Made by a program: the position numbers and the translations under genes. Source: Chryseobacterium scophthalmum (GTDB lineage Bacteria; Bacteroidota; Bacteroidia; Flavobacteriales; Weeksellaceae). From it: 64,000 bases of DNA. Shown here one piece after another: positions 35,519 to 43,678 of this stretch. Every line of letters starts with the position of its first letter. Position 1 is the first letter of the stretch. The DNA lies in contig NZ_FSRQ01000006.1 in NCBI RefSeq assembly GCF_900143185.1, positions 62,001 through 126,000 on the forward strand, read 5' to 3'. The notes below the pieces were generated by a model. It worked only from the letters and a program-made list of their open reading frames with translations. It ran no database searches and was not told where the DNA came from.

Positions 35519-36165
35519 TTAGTTACTTAAGATCATTTTACGATAAGCGTAAATATCTTCTATAGTCACTACGGTCATATTTCTTTTTTCTGCAAAATCT
35601 ACAATTTCAGGAAGTCTTGCCATACTTCCGTCCTCGTTGGTCAATTCACAAAGAACAGAATCATCACCAAGGTTTGCCATTTTTACCAAATCTACACTTC
35701 CTTCTGTGTGACCTCTTCTTTCGAAAACTCCGTTTTTTCTGGCAATTAAAGGGAAAACGTGTCCCGGACTTGCAATGTGTTCTGCCAAAGCATTTTCGGC
35801 AATGGCTGCTCTGATTGTTGTAACACGGTCTTTCGCAGAAACACCAGATTCAACCCCTTCTTTGCTTCAATGGAAATGGTAAATGCTGTTTGATTTTTTG
35901 AATTGTTGGCTTCCACCATCGGACGAAGATTAAGATGTTTACTTTTCTCTTCCGAAATGCACAGACAAACGATTCCGCTGCATTCGCGAATTAAAAGTGC
36001 CATGTCTTTTTCTGTAATGGTGGAGGCGGGAAAGATGATGTCGCCTTCGTTTTCGCGGTTTTCATCATCTACTAAAAGGATGCCTTTTCCTTGTTGTAAC
36101 TTTAGAAGTGCATTTTCTACACGTTCACTCGAAGTAGCTCCGAATTTTTCTAATAATTTTTCCAT
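35519..36165 (-). pseudogene. ribB: 3,4-dihydroxy-2-butanone-4-phosphate synthase with a frameshift
   Basis: RibB makes the four-carbon precursor of riboflavin from ribulose 5-phosphate. The N-terminal half (36165 to about 35858) has [17 protein letters not shown] with the metal-binding Glu residues; the C-terminal half, in another frame from about 35857 to 35519, has [31 protein letters not shown]. The frames join if one G is restored in the GGGG run (CCCC at 35854-35857 on the plus strand): the read then continues [29 protein letters not shown], the expected family sequence. Restored length is 215 residues, a normal stand-alone RibB. A single missing base in a homopolymer may be a sequencing error; if real, riboflavin synthesis needs a second copy or a supply. 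The FMN riboswitch upstream is intact. Confidence 0.9.
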
Positions 36166-36261
36166 GTTATTTTAATTTTAAGTTAAAATACACTTCGGTA
36201 CATGGAAATGAAATACAACACAACAAGTCTATCAAAATAGTCTTATTGATTGTTTCATTTT

Positions 36262-36377
36262 CTTCTCCCATCCAGACTGTAACTGTCGGTTTTGGAATTT
36301 CACCAAATCAGTCCTTTCGTAAAAAAGGAGTCGCGGACTGTAACCGCCGGTAGGGAATTGCACCCTGCCCCGAAGAA
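36262..36377 (-). ncRNA. FMN riboswitch (RFN element) controlling ribB
   Basis: On the minus strand this begins CTTCGGGGCAGGGTG and AATTCCCTACCGGCGGT, passes AGTCCGCGACTCC, GATTTGGTGAAATTCCAAAACCG and closes AGTCTGGATGGGAGAAG. These are the conserved blocks of the six-armed FMN aptamer. It lies about 100 nt upstream of ribB on the same strand, where FMN binding would reduce expression. No hairpin clear enough to be called the switch terminator was identified between the aptamer and the ATG. Confidence 0.95.
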
Positions 36378-36521
36378 AACTTATGCTAAGTTTTACTGTA
36401 TGTTTGTTTTAATTGTTCTTTAATTCATTAATTTTTTTGTTTAACGCACAGACTGTAAATTTCGGGAAGTTTTTTGAAATAGGGAAGAGGTTTTAATGAG
36501 AATTCACACCAACCGTATTAA

Positions 36522-36662
36522 AAATAAAATTCGTGTATTCGTGGCTATTTATCTTAGCTCCACAGATTGCACAGATTTTATTCTCAATTACCTGCTAAGA
36601 TTTTTGTGGTTGATTGAAGTTTTGTGTTCAGCTTTTTTGCCACGAATGCACGAATTTTATTT
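36522..36662. repeat. 24-bp inverted repeat, CACGAAT-type element, copy 3
   Basis: The left arm at 36522-36545 (ending TTCGTGTATTCGTGGC) pairs with the right arm 36639-36662 (beginning GCCACGAATGCACGAA) with one mismatch; the 93-nt spacer contains CACAGATTGCACAGATT. The region 36378-36838, 461 bp, holds this element and the riboswitch 5' side but no gene. Confidence 0.75.
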
Positions 36663-36838
36663 AATATGCTATTTGCTATAATTCTTAATTTCACGCAAAG
36701 AAAAATAGAGAATTTTAAATATTGACCGTTTTTAAGGTATGCAAAGGTGTGAACCTAACAAAGAAATACAAGTATTTTGAATGGTGAGAATATTCTATGA
36801 TTGTTTTTAATTCTTTGATTTTGTTAAAACTATGAATT

Positions 36839-37252
36839 TTAAAGAGCAGATTGTATTGCTTCTTTAAGAACTTCAATGTTGATACCATCCAGTTTTTTGA
36901 ATTTTATGCAGTAGCTCGTGACGCTGGCTTTACCTATTTTTTCTCCAAATGTATTGGCTAAGTATTTTTTGTCTTCAATCCCCATAATATAAATGGAAAT
37001 TCCTGTTGTATTGGCACTCAATCCGATTTTGTAAAAGTCTCGGGTTTTTCCATCAGCATATTTCATGAGATGAATTCCGTAGCCAATATTCGGATTGGAA
37101 ACGGTTTTGTTTTCTTCATTTTTGCCGTCTAAAAACCATAATTTGCATTTTGGCATAAGCTCAAGAATAATCTGATGCAGATTTTCTAAATCACTGCATT
37201 TTGGTTCTTTGTGACTTGTGATATATTCTTCTATTTGTTCTTGGATGGTCAT
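36839..37252 (-). CDS. DUF1801 domain protein
   Basis: A 137-residue cytoplasmic protein of the YdhG/YjbR-type DUF1801 fold: helical N-terminus, ELMPKCKLWFLDGK, NPNIGYGIHLMKYADGKTRDFYKIGLSANTTGISIYIMG, then LANTFGEKIGKASVTSYCIKFKKLDGINIEVLKEAIQSAL. The family is uncharacterised. It is the last of three related small genes (DUF2200, DUF1801, DUF1801) in one minus-strand run. Confidence 0.8.
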   Translation of the reverse strand: MTIQEQIEEYITSHKEPKCSDLENLHQIILELMPKCKLWFLDGKNEENKTVSNPNIGYGIHLMKYADGKTRDFYKIGLSANTTGISIYIMGIEDKKYLANTFGEKIGKASVTSYCIKFKKLDGINIEVLKEAIQSAL

Positions 37253-37304
37253 TGTGAAAATTTAGAATTTAATTTAAAGTCTAATTTATAAATTATTTTA
37301 AATC

Positions 37305-37745
37305 CTATGATTTGGCTCTGCAAGAACATTCATGATGTTCACTGATGTATTGAATTGATTCCATACAAAGTTCCTTTAAAATAGAAACATCAATATCAGA
37401 AAGTTTTTTTATATAAATACAGGCCTTACTCATTTTAAATTTTCCAAGATTTGGTAGTAATAATTTACTTTTTTCAGTATCGGAGTAAACGTACAGCGAA
37501 AACGCTGCTTTTCTGGGCGAAAACCCAATAACCGGCGCGTCACCTTCGTGCCCGCTTGCATATTTATAATGATAATTTCCAAATCCTATAATCGATGGAC
37601 CCCACATTTTGGGTTCAGAATCAGACCATTCCTGCATCAGTTCTATCAATTGTAAACTGTCGGTTTTTTTCTGCTCATTGTCAACATAAGAATCTAAAAA
37701 ATCTTTTACGTCTATCTCGGTGTACGTTGTCTTTGTTTTTGCCAT
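37305..37745 (-). CDS. DUF1801 domain protein
   Basis: 146 residues with the typical DUF1801 block PKMWGPSIIGFGNYHYKYASGHEGDAPVIGFSPRKAAFSLYVY (about 55-97) and KFKMSKACIYIKKLSDIDVSILKELC near the end. This is the classical version of the domain; the downstream paralog at 36839 is more diverged. A C-terminal HHECSC tail has two His and two Cys that could bind metal. Function unknown. Confidence 0.85.
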   Translation of the reverse strand: MAKTKTTYTEIDVKDFLDSYVDNEQKKTDSLQLIELMQEWSDSEPKMWGPSIIGFGNYHYKYASGHEGDAPVIGFSPRKAAFSLYVYSDTEKSKLLLPNLGKFKMSKACIYIKKLSDIDVSILKELCMESIQYISEHHECSCRAKS

Positions 37746-37759
37746 AATTTCGATTGAGA

Positions 37760-38122
37760 TTACTGTCTTAAAATCTTTTCCATTTTTCTGCCTTTTGCCA
37801 ATTCGTCGACTAATTTATCTAAATACCTAGCCTGTTTTGTCAGTGGGTTTTCAATTTCTTCAATTCTGTAGCCACAGATTACTCCTGTTATAAGATGAGC
37901 ATTAGGATTTAGTTTTGCATTCTCAAAAAAGGTTTCAAATGTTACTTTTTCATCAACCAGTCCCTGTAGTTTTTTAGCATTAAAACCGGTTAACCATTCT
38001 ATCACCTGATGCAATTCTTCAACGGTTCTGCCTTTGCTTTCTACCTTTGTAATGTAGTGTGGATAAACCGATGAAAAGGTCATTTTCGCAATTCTCTCAT
38101 TATGTTGGGGTGTCGGTTTCAT
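37760..38122 (-). CDS. DUF2200 domain protein
   Basis: 120 residues matching DUF2200: [38 protein letters not shown] and [55 protein letters not shown]. Small cytoplasmic family of unknown function. It overlaps no gene and starts 4 nt before the end of the upstream secreted protein gene, suggesting cotranscription. Confidence 0.85.
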   Translation of the reverse strand: MKPTPQHNERIAKMTFSSVYPHYITKVESKGRTVEELHQVIEWLTGFNAKKLQGLVDEKVTFETFFENAKLNPNAHLITGVICGYRIEEIENPLTKQARYLDKLVDELAKGRKMEKILRQ

Positions 38123-38126
38123 GTTT

Positions 38127-38885
38127 TTATTTTATTAAGGTTCCGTTTTGATGTAGAATAATTTTTTCATTTTCTTCGACTTCAAGAGTGATGTCGGGTG
38201 TATTTTCTTCTCCAATAATATTTCTGTAAACTTTATAGATATAATTCCCATTGGTAAAAGTAATAACGTGATTTCCGCCACTTCCCTGAAAATCCAATTC
38301 TCCATTGTTCAGAATGAGGTCGGGTTTTGACGATTCTTTTTTACTTATTTTCCAGGAAGCATATCTGTATTTTTTGTTTTCTAATTCGTCAATTCTAATC
38401 AGATATTTCTTAGTTTTTATTTTGTAAGTCGGGCTTTCGAAAGTTTTTAACGAACTGTGTACATTTTCTTTTTCCTTATCGATAAGCTCTTTTCTCAGCT
38501 TTTTTTCAAAATCACTTTGATAGTTTACCGCAATTATTTTTCCTTCATCACTGTCTATCCATACAGTTCCGTTATTGAGCATACTTCCCCTCCAACCAAC
38601 TTCTGACCATTGTTTGAGTTTTGAATCAGCAATTTCATTAATAAGTAACTCGTCAAAAACTTGATTGAAACGTTGTTTAAACTGTTCTCTATTTTTAATT
38701 TCCGGAATCGGATATTCTCTTCTTAGGGGAAAATTCACATTTTGTGAAATGTCTTCAATATTTTTCTTTTTAAATAAATCAATAACATAGTTGATGTTGG
38801 CAACTTTAATGGTATCAATTTTTTTAATTTGAGAAAAGTAAATTTGAGAAACGAGTACAATTAAAAGTAATAATCTGAATTTCAT
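38127..38885 (-). CDS. secreted hypothetical protein
   Basis: I chose the ATG at 38885, which opens a signal peptide ([19 protein letters not shown]); a longer frame start 21 codons upstream adds only polar residues. The mature part of about 230 residues is unrecognised. It contains a segment [36 protein letters not shown] (about 45-75) and [14 protein letters not shown], which resemble the DUF4476/GldB-neighbour exported proteins common in flavobacteria, without a known role. It follows the protease-like gene by 40 nt. Confidence 0.6.
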   Translation of the reverse strand: MKFRLLLLIVLVSQIYFSQIKKIDTIKVANINYVIDLFKKKNIEDISQNVNFPLRREYPIPEIKNREQFKQRFNQVFDELLINEIADSKLKQWSEVGWRGSMLNNGTVWIDSDEGKIIAVNYQSDFEKKLRKELIDKEKENVHSSLKTFESPTYKIKTKKYLIRIDELENKKYRYASWKISKKESSKPDLILNNGELDFQGSGGNHVITFTNGNYIYKVYRNIIGEENTPDITLEVEENEKIILHQNGTLIK

Positions 38886-38925
38886 TTTATAGTTAATAAA
38901 TCTGTATTTACAATTAAACCTGTTG

Positions 38926-40227
38926 TTAGTCAATTGTTTTAAAGTCAATTAAATAAGGTTTAAGTCTTACTCCATTTTCTTTTCTAAAATTGCTGGAAAT
39001 CAAAATTTGATAGTGCTGATTAGGTTTCAGATCGGCTTCAAATGTCCAAGATTTTCCATCTTCACTAAAAAATCTTTCAGGTCTAATTTTAGGGCAGTGA
39101 TCTTTTCCAAGAGGTCCATAATCTAACCCTGTGTTGTGTTTTAATAAAGATTCAGAAAAGGAAATTGTAATTTTTGTAAGACCTGATTTTACATTTTGGC
39201 TGCCATTTTCAAATGGTAATAATTTTACAACTGTCGGTCTTTGTTTTTCGTAATCGCTATTTAATTCTTCTAAAGTTTTTGGCAATAATTTGGTTAAATC
39301 AACAATACATTCAACTTCTTTTTCATTGGTGTAGTCAAGCTCAATAAGCTCTTTAACTGCTTTTACTTTGTCTTTTGAAAGGTTATAATAGCGTTCGCAA
39401 ATTTCATAACCAATATAATATCCTAAATCTCTTACTTTTAATTCATTTTTATTCTCTCCCCAAAGCCAATTGTAATTATTATTGATGATAAACAGATCAG
39501 ATACAAATTTATCAACAACGATTTTTTGATTTGCTTTTCCGAATTCAATGGCAGGTGCATCAGATTTTGTATTGGTAACTTTGCAGGAAATAAACTCTGC
39601 AACCCCTTCATACAAACACATCGAAAGTAAATTTTCAACTAATTCTTTTTGTTGGGTATGGATGTATTCGTGGGTACACAACAAAGGCAGTTCATGAAAA
39701 GGATTTTGATTTTTATAGAAGTTTTGTCGCCAAGTTGGAAACTCATCGATGATGGTGGTTTTATCTGCTAATGACAGTTCACTTCCAATTAAAACCCTGT
39801 TTCCATCAATTGTTCCCCCTGTTCTGAAAGCACCAAATGAAAAATAAATTGTGGCAGGTTTTAAATCAGGATATGCTTTTTTAAGCTTCTGAATATTTGC
39901 ATTTATTTTCGGGTAAAGACTTTTTACTTTTAAGGTATTGGGTTTTAATGAAGACCAGAATTTTGGATATTGTGTCATCCAGCTAATAAATTCTTTTTCT
40001 GAATAGTTGCGAACTTTAATCAGACTTTTTAGTCCGGGAGTTCCTTTATCAAGATAAAGATTTTTTAATAGCTTATATTGCTGAGCACTGTCTTTGGTAG
40101 CATTTATTTTGTCATAAGCAGTCCAAAAATTATCAATGTCTGTCGATACAAAAACCTGTTTATTTTTTTGTGCAAATGTAGCCGTTGCTAAACATAAAAT
40201 GATTATCAAACTAAGCAGTTTCTTCAT
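38926..40227 (-). CDS. exported gluzincin-like metallopeptidase with C-terminal Ig-like domain
   Basis: Signal peptide MKKLLSLIIILCLATATFA. The middle has HEYIHT (HExxH zinc motif, near residue 188) followed by LYEGVAEFISCKV, where the Glu about 24 residues on can be the third ligand; this is the DUF2268/GldB-like layout. The final 100 residues, with GSQNVKSGLTKITISFSESL and SWTFEADLKPNQHYQILISSNFRKENGVRL, resemble a Big_5 Ig-like domain. The protein would act in the periplasm or at the surface. Proteolytic activity is inferred from motifs only. Confidence 0.75.
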   Translation of the reverse strand: MKKLLSLIIILCLATATFAQKNKQVFVSTDIDNFWTAYDKINATKDSAQQYKLLKNLYLDKGTPGLKSLIKVRNYSEKEFISWMTQYPKFWSSLKPNTLKVKSLYPKINANIQKLKKAYPDLKPATIYFSFGAFRTGGTIDGNRVLIGSELSLADKTTIIDEFPTWRQNFYKNQNPFHELPLLCTHEYIHTQQKELVENLLSMCLYEGVAEFISCKVTNTKSDAPAIEFGKANQKIVVDKFVSDLFIINNNYNWLWGENKNELKVRDLGYYIGYEICERYYNLSKDKVKAVKELIELDYTNEKEVECIVDLTKLLPKTLEELNSDYEKQRPTVVKLLPFENGSQNVKSGLTKITISFSESLLKHNTGLDYGPLGKDHCPKIRPERFFSEDGKSWTFEADLKPNQHYQILISSNFRKENGVRLKPYLIDFKTID

Positions 40228-40315
40228 ATTGTATTTAATAATTTTCAGGTTGCTTCAACCCAACTAAATTAAACAAAAATGCGAAATAGGAGAATATTGT
40301 CCGGAGAAAACATTT

Positions 40316-41176
40316 TTATTTTATTTTAAGCTCGTTTAAATACTTCCGGATATCTTTTTCTAATTTAAAAGGATATTCATAATCTAACTTTTCCGACAAT
40401 TCAGTTCCGATTTCTGAAACTAAATCAGCCATTGCCAATAAAGCTGTCCAATTATCTTTTATATTACTTCCTGAAAATGTTTGCTCTGTTTTCAGCCACA
40501 TTTCATGGTTTAGATATTTTTTAAAAAGCCTTCCGTATTTATTGGTTGTTATGTTCCAGTTGTGCTTACTTGCGATATACCATTCGATGAGAGGAATTAG
40601 ATATTCAGTTCGGATATTGGTTTCCGACATAAATTTTGCATAAAATATTTCATTTCTTGCTAGACATTTTGCAACGTAAGTTGTGTCCCACCAAAAGTCA
40701 TTGAGAATATGTTGGAACTCTTCTTTTGATGGTTTTTTGATGATGGAAACCTGAAAGCTGGGTTTCTGCATTTCCTTTGTTATTTCTTCTTTGTCGATTA
40801 GAACTTTATAGCCAATATCCCAATCTTCAGGTAATTCTTTCAGTTTTACTTCTTCCAGAAACTTGTCTTTGCTGAATAGTTTAAAATCAACTTTTACATG
40901 ATCATCATACAAAATCATTTTCATTGCATGTTTTCCATCGAAGCTATTTTCATCTTCTTCAATCATCGTAATTGGATTTCCAAAATGATGTGTCCAATTA
41001 TTGTCTGAAATATATTGTGTATTATTTTCAAAAATAAGTTCAATATCTAAATCACTAAATTCATCAACAGACGCAAGAGGATTTATAAGTGAACTTGTGA
41101 GTAAAACCGCTCTTACATCTTCGTTATTTTCTGACCAATTAATAATGGATTTTAATTTTTCTTCTCTGGCTTTCAT
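40316..41176 (-). CDS. aminoglycoside 6-adenylyltransferase-like protein
   Basis: A 286-residue protein of the ANT(6)/AadK type, which adenylates streptomycin in resistant strains. The nucleotidyltransferase acids are kept: DEFSDLDIELIF (near 38-49) and VKVDFKLFSKD (near 98-108). The usual GSR motif just before is changed (LTSSLINP). The C-terminal helical domain has WWDTTYVAKCLARNE and the LIPLIEWYIASKHNW block. Length is normal. The changed loop means that the antibiotic specificity may be lost or altered, so this may be an intrinsic enzyme with another substrate. Confidence 0.85.
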   Translation of the reverse strand: MKAREEKLKSIINWSENNEDVRAVLLTSSLINPLASVDEFSDLDIELIFENNTQYISDNNWTHHFGNPITMIEEDENSFDGKHAMKMILYDDHVKVDFKLFSKDKFLEEVKLKELPEDWDIGYKVLIDKEEITKEMQKPSFQVSIIKKPSKEEFQHILNDFWWDTTYVAKCLARNEIFYAKFMSETNIRTEYLIPLIEWYIASKHNWNITTNKYGRLFKKYLNHEMWLKTEQTFSGSNIKDNWTALLAMADLVSEIGTELSEKLDYEYPFKLEKDIRKYLNELKIK

Positions 41177-41251
41177 TTTAAGTGAAATGATTTAGTGCAA
41201 TTTTTTTTACGTTAGTTTTTTCGATAGAAACTTCTTTTCTATGCGTCTTGA

Positions 41252-42235
41252 TTAATCTGAAGTCATTTTTATTGTTTTAAGCCATCTTTCAACCAGAACT
41301 TCCCAATCTGCAATTGGCAGTTTTTCCCAATTTGGAATTTTTTGTGCAGATTCTTTCAATCCAAAAGCGTGACCTCCTTCCGAATAGATATGATATTCTG
41401 CATGAACGCCTGCTTTGTGTAATGCCATATAATAAACCAAAGAATTTTCAATTTTATCAATGTTATCATTTCCGGCCTGCAAAATAAAGGTAGGCGGAGT
41501 TTCGCGATCAACCGGAATCATTGGATTTAATTCATAAGGTTTTGTGGTATGAAATGTCATATGTCCAGGATAAAAAACAATTCCGAAGTTGGGTTTACAG
41601 CTTATATTATCAAATTCATCCGTCAAAGGATAGGCTCTTTCTCTATAATTGGTGCTCAAATCTGCAACCAAATGTCCACCTGCAGAAAATCCCATCACTC
41701 CAATTTTATTTGGATCAATATTCCATTCTTTTGCTCGTGCACGAACCAAGCCTAAACTTCTTTGTGCATCTTGTAAAGCCAAAGGTTTTACGGGATCTTT
41801 TTCACAATCGCATTCTTCGTTATAATGCGGACCAGAAGCTGGAACTCTGTATTTTAATAATATTCCTGTAACTCCGATTGAAGCGAGCCATTTACAAATT
41901 TCTGAGCCTTCAAGATTAATCGCAAGTTTGTTGTAACCTCCACCCGGATAAACAATAACAGCAACGCCTGTATTTTTTCCTTTGGGAGAGAAAACTGTCA
42001 TGGTTGGTTTTGAGACATTTGTCGCCATTCCATCATTATAGGATTCGGTACCTTTAATAAGTTCAAAATCCGGAATTGATTTATTCCAAATCGGGATTTC
42101 TTGAGGTTCGGTTTCAATCTTATCAGCTACTTTAATATTATTGCTTTCTGTTTCTTTCTCTGTCTTTTTATCCTGACATGAATTAAAGATAAAGCCAATG
42201 CAATTAAACATTAAAAATACTCCAAAATTTTTCAT
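41252..42235 (-). CDS. alpha/beta hydrolase (esterase) lipoprotein
   Basis: I chose ATG 42235 since a minus-7 box covers the farther upstream start and since it opens a lipoprotein signal ending IFNSC. The hydrolase has VIVYPGGGYNKLA (oxyanion HGGG-type, here YPGGGY), IGVMGFSAGGHLVADLS (Ser nucleophile), FILQAGNDNI (Asp) and SEGGHAFGL (His). This is the acetylxylan-esterase/BD-FAE-like class of Bacteroidota, which removes acyl groups from plant polysaccharides. Length 327. It shares no operon with other carbohydrate genes here. Confidence 0.85.
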   Translation of the reverse strand: MKNFGVFLMFNCIGFIFNSCQDKKTEKETESNNIKVADKIETEPQEIPIWNKSIPDFELIKGTESYNDGMATNVSKPTMTVFSPKGKNTGVAVIVYPGGGYNKLAINLEGSEICKWLASIGVTGILLKYRVPASGPHYNEECDCEKDPVKPLALQDAQRSLGLVRARAKEWNIDPNKIGVMGFSAGGHLVADLSTNYRERAYPLTDEFDNISCKPNFGIVFYPGHMTFHTTKPYELNPMIPVDRETPPTFILQAGNDNIDKIENSLVYYMALHKAGVHAEYHIYSEGGHAFGLKESAQKIPNWEKLPIADWEVLVERWLKTIKMTSD

Positions 42236-42280
42236 ATAATTTTTTGTTTGTGTCTTGCTTTTCAGTGATTTGTTATAAAT

Positions 42281-42288
42281 CAAATTTA
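42281..42288 (-). promoter_or_regulatory. minus-7 box TAAATTTG for the esterase gene
   Basis: TAnnTTTG match on the minus strand, 46 nt upstream of the chosen ATG 42235. Supports that start over one at 42283. Confidence 0.4.
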
Positions 42289-42318
42289 CATTTTACATCA
42301 ATACGAATATTTTAAAAA

Positions 42319-42349
42319 CAAAAAAACCGTCCAGAAATCTGAACGGTTT
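42319..42349 (-). terminator. terminator, AAACCGTTC-type hairpin, copy 2
   Basis: Arms AAACCGTCCAG and CTGAACGGTTT (one mismatch) with an A tract on the left, 79 nt after the stop of the DinB-fold gene at 42428. Confidence 0.65.
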
Positions 42350-42427
42350 ATAAAAATTCTTAAGAAACCTTTTCTACACGCTGATTTTTTATCATTAAAA
42401 TAAATTATTTCAGTTGTTTGTTTGTAC

Positions 42428-42946
42428 TTAGTTCATAATTGGTACGTCTGTTTCTTTATAAATATTCCAGAAATTATAATCTGTCATTGGTGCGTCGGTG
42501 ATTCCTATATTTCGTCCCATCGTTACAATTTGCCCTCTGTGATACGTTCCGTGTAAAATGATATGCTGAATGTATTCATATTTTGAAAAATCACACTGAA
42601 ACCATTGTGAGTCAATTTTTACATTTTTTATAAGATCTTCTTCAGATAAACTTTCTACATACTCCATTAGTTTTCGAGAGTTGTTTCTGATAGCATTGAA
42701 AATTTCTTCTTTACCGGTTGTTGCTGAAGTGGCAGCAAAATCAAAATCATCATTTTCTCCGATATGACTCCACCAATATTCCTGTGTTTGCCAAATGTGA
42801 TGCAATGTTTTTAAGATTGTCGGAAAGCTTGAAATAACTTCCTGATTAAGTTGTTCATCAGATTTTGTAGAAAGCCAGTCGATGTACTTGTTAACAACCC
42901 AATTGTTGTACTGAGCGGTGTGAGTCATTAAAGTTTTTAGATTCAT
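42428..42946 (-). CDS. DinB-family (four-helix, metal-binding) protein
   Basis: 172 residues of the DinB/DUF664-like fold, unrelated to DNA polymerase IV. The three metal-ligand histidines are recognisable: LHHIWQTQEYW (near 48) and HIILHGTYHRGQIV (near 131-140). The family includes thiol-dependent transferases and bacillithiol S-transferases, hence a possible detoxification role. Single-gene unit with a hairpin terminator. Confidence 0.85.
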   Translation of the reverse strand: MNLKTLMTHTAQYNNWVVNKYIDWLSTKSDEQLNQEVISSFPTILKTLHHIWQTQEYWWSHIGENDDFDFAATSATTGKEEIFNAIRNNSRKLMEYVESLSEEDLIKNVKIDSQWFQCDFSKYEYIQHIILHGTYHRGQIVTMGRNIGITDAPMTDYNFWNIYKETDVPIMN

Positions 42947-43011
42947 TGTGAAATATTTTATAGTTTGGTGTTATAAAATTAATAAAAAGTGTTTGATTTT
43001 TATTAAAACAA

Positions 43012-43037
43012 AAACCGCTTTATTTAAAGAACGGTTT
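43012..43037 (-). terminator. terminator, AAACCGTTC-type hairpin, copy 3
   Basis: AAACCGCTTT with AAAGAACGGTTT across an 8-nt loop, containing a 2-nt bulge; 17 nt after the stop of the GNAT gene. Confidence 0.55.
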
Positions 43038-43053
43038 CATAGTATTCTGGTTA

Positions 43054-43551
43054 CTATTTATTTACAAATTGATATTCAATTTCATTTTCTTCAAGATCTC
43101 TCGTTTTAACAAAACCAACTCTGTCAAAAAGTTTTATTGCGTTACTGTTATTTTTGTCTGTAATCGCAATTACTTTTGTAAGACCCATATAATTAACACC
43201 AAATTCGGCAGCCTGTTTCATCGCTGTGGTCATAAAACCTTTTCCATGAAATTCAGATTTCAAAATACAACCCAGTTCTCCCATTCCATGATCAAAGCCA
43301 CGATAATAACTCAAAGTTCCCATAATTTGATTGGTTTGTTTATTGGCAATTCCCCAATGAATTGATGAACCGTTTTGGTAATCCAGATTAATTCTCTCCT
43401 GCATTTCTTTTGCATTTTCAACATTCAAAGCAGGCATTGCATCATAGAAAGATATTTCAACAATATCTTTAATATCATCATTTTGAATTTCTCTCAAAAT
43501 GATGGTTTCGGAAACAATTTCCGGGAATTTATCGTAAGGTGGAAGGTTCAT
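43054..43551 (-). CDS. GNAT-family N-acetyltransferase (RimJ/RimL type)
   Basis: A 165-residue acetyl-CoA-dependent N-acetyltransferase. ETIILREIQNDDIKDIVEIS begins the fold, GTLSYYRGFDHGMGELGCILKSEFHGKGFMTTAMKQAAEF carries the acetyl-CoA-binding loop (near 98-108, GKGFMT), and NSNAIKLFDRVGFVKTRDLEE ends with the conserved Asn/Phe motif. Substrate could be protein N-termini, amino acids or drugs; the RimJ/RimL-type start favours protein or peptide targets. Short stand-alone gene. Confidence 0.88.
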   Translation of the reverse strand: MNLPPYDKFPEIVSETIILREIQNDDIKDIVEISFYDAMPALNVENAKEMQERINLDYQNGSSIHWGIANKQTNQIMGTLSYYRGFDHGMGELGCILKSEFHGKGFMTTAMKQAAEFGVNYMGLTKVIAITDKNNSNAIKLFDRVGFVKTRDLEENEIEYQFVNK

Positions 43552-43678
43552 TTACTTTTATAATTGGGTGATTTTTTACTCATAAATATTGATTGCTTTT
43601 ATTTAGCTTTGCAATCTTCTTCATTTATAGTGTCTGAAACAATGGCTTTATGGAAATATTTTGTTGTATGTTTTTACT

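Noticed and set aside
42236..42283. Upstream ATG for the esterase lipoprotein
   Set aside because: It overlaps the minus-7 box at 42281 and would destroy the lipoprotein signal.
42428..42946. DinB-family protein as a second DNA polymerase IV
   Set aside because: The name refers to a four-helix metal-binding fold; there are no polymerase motifs.
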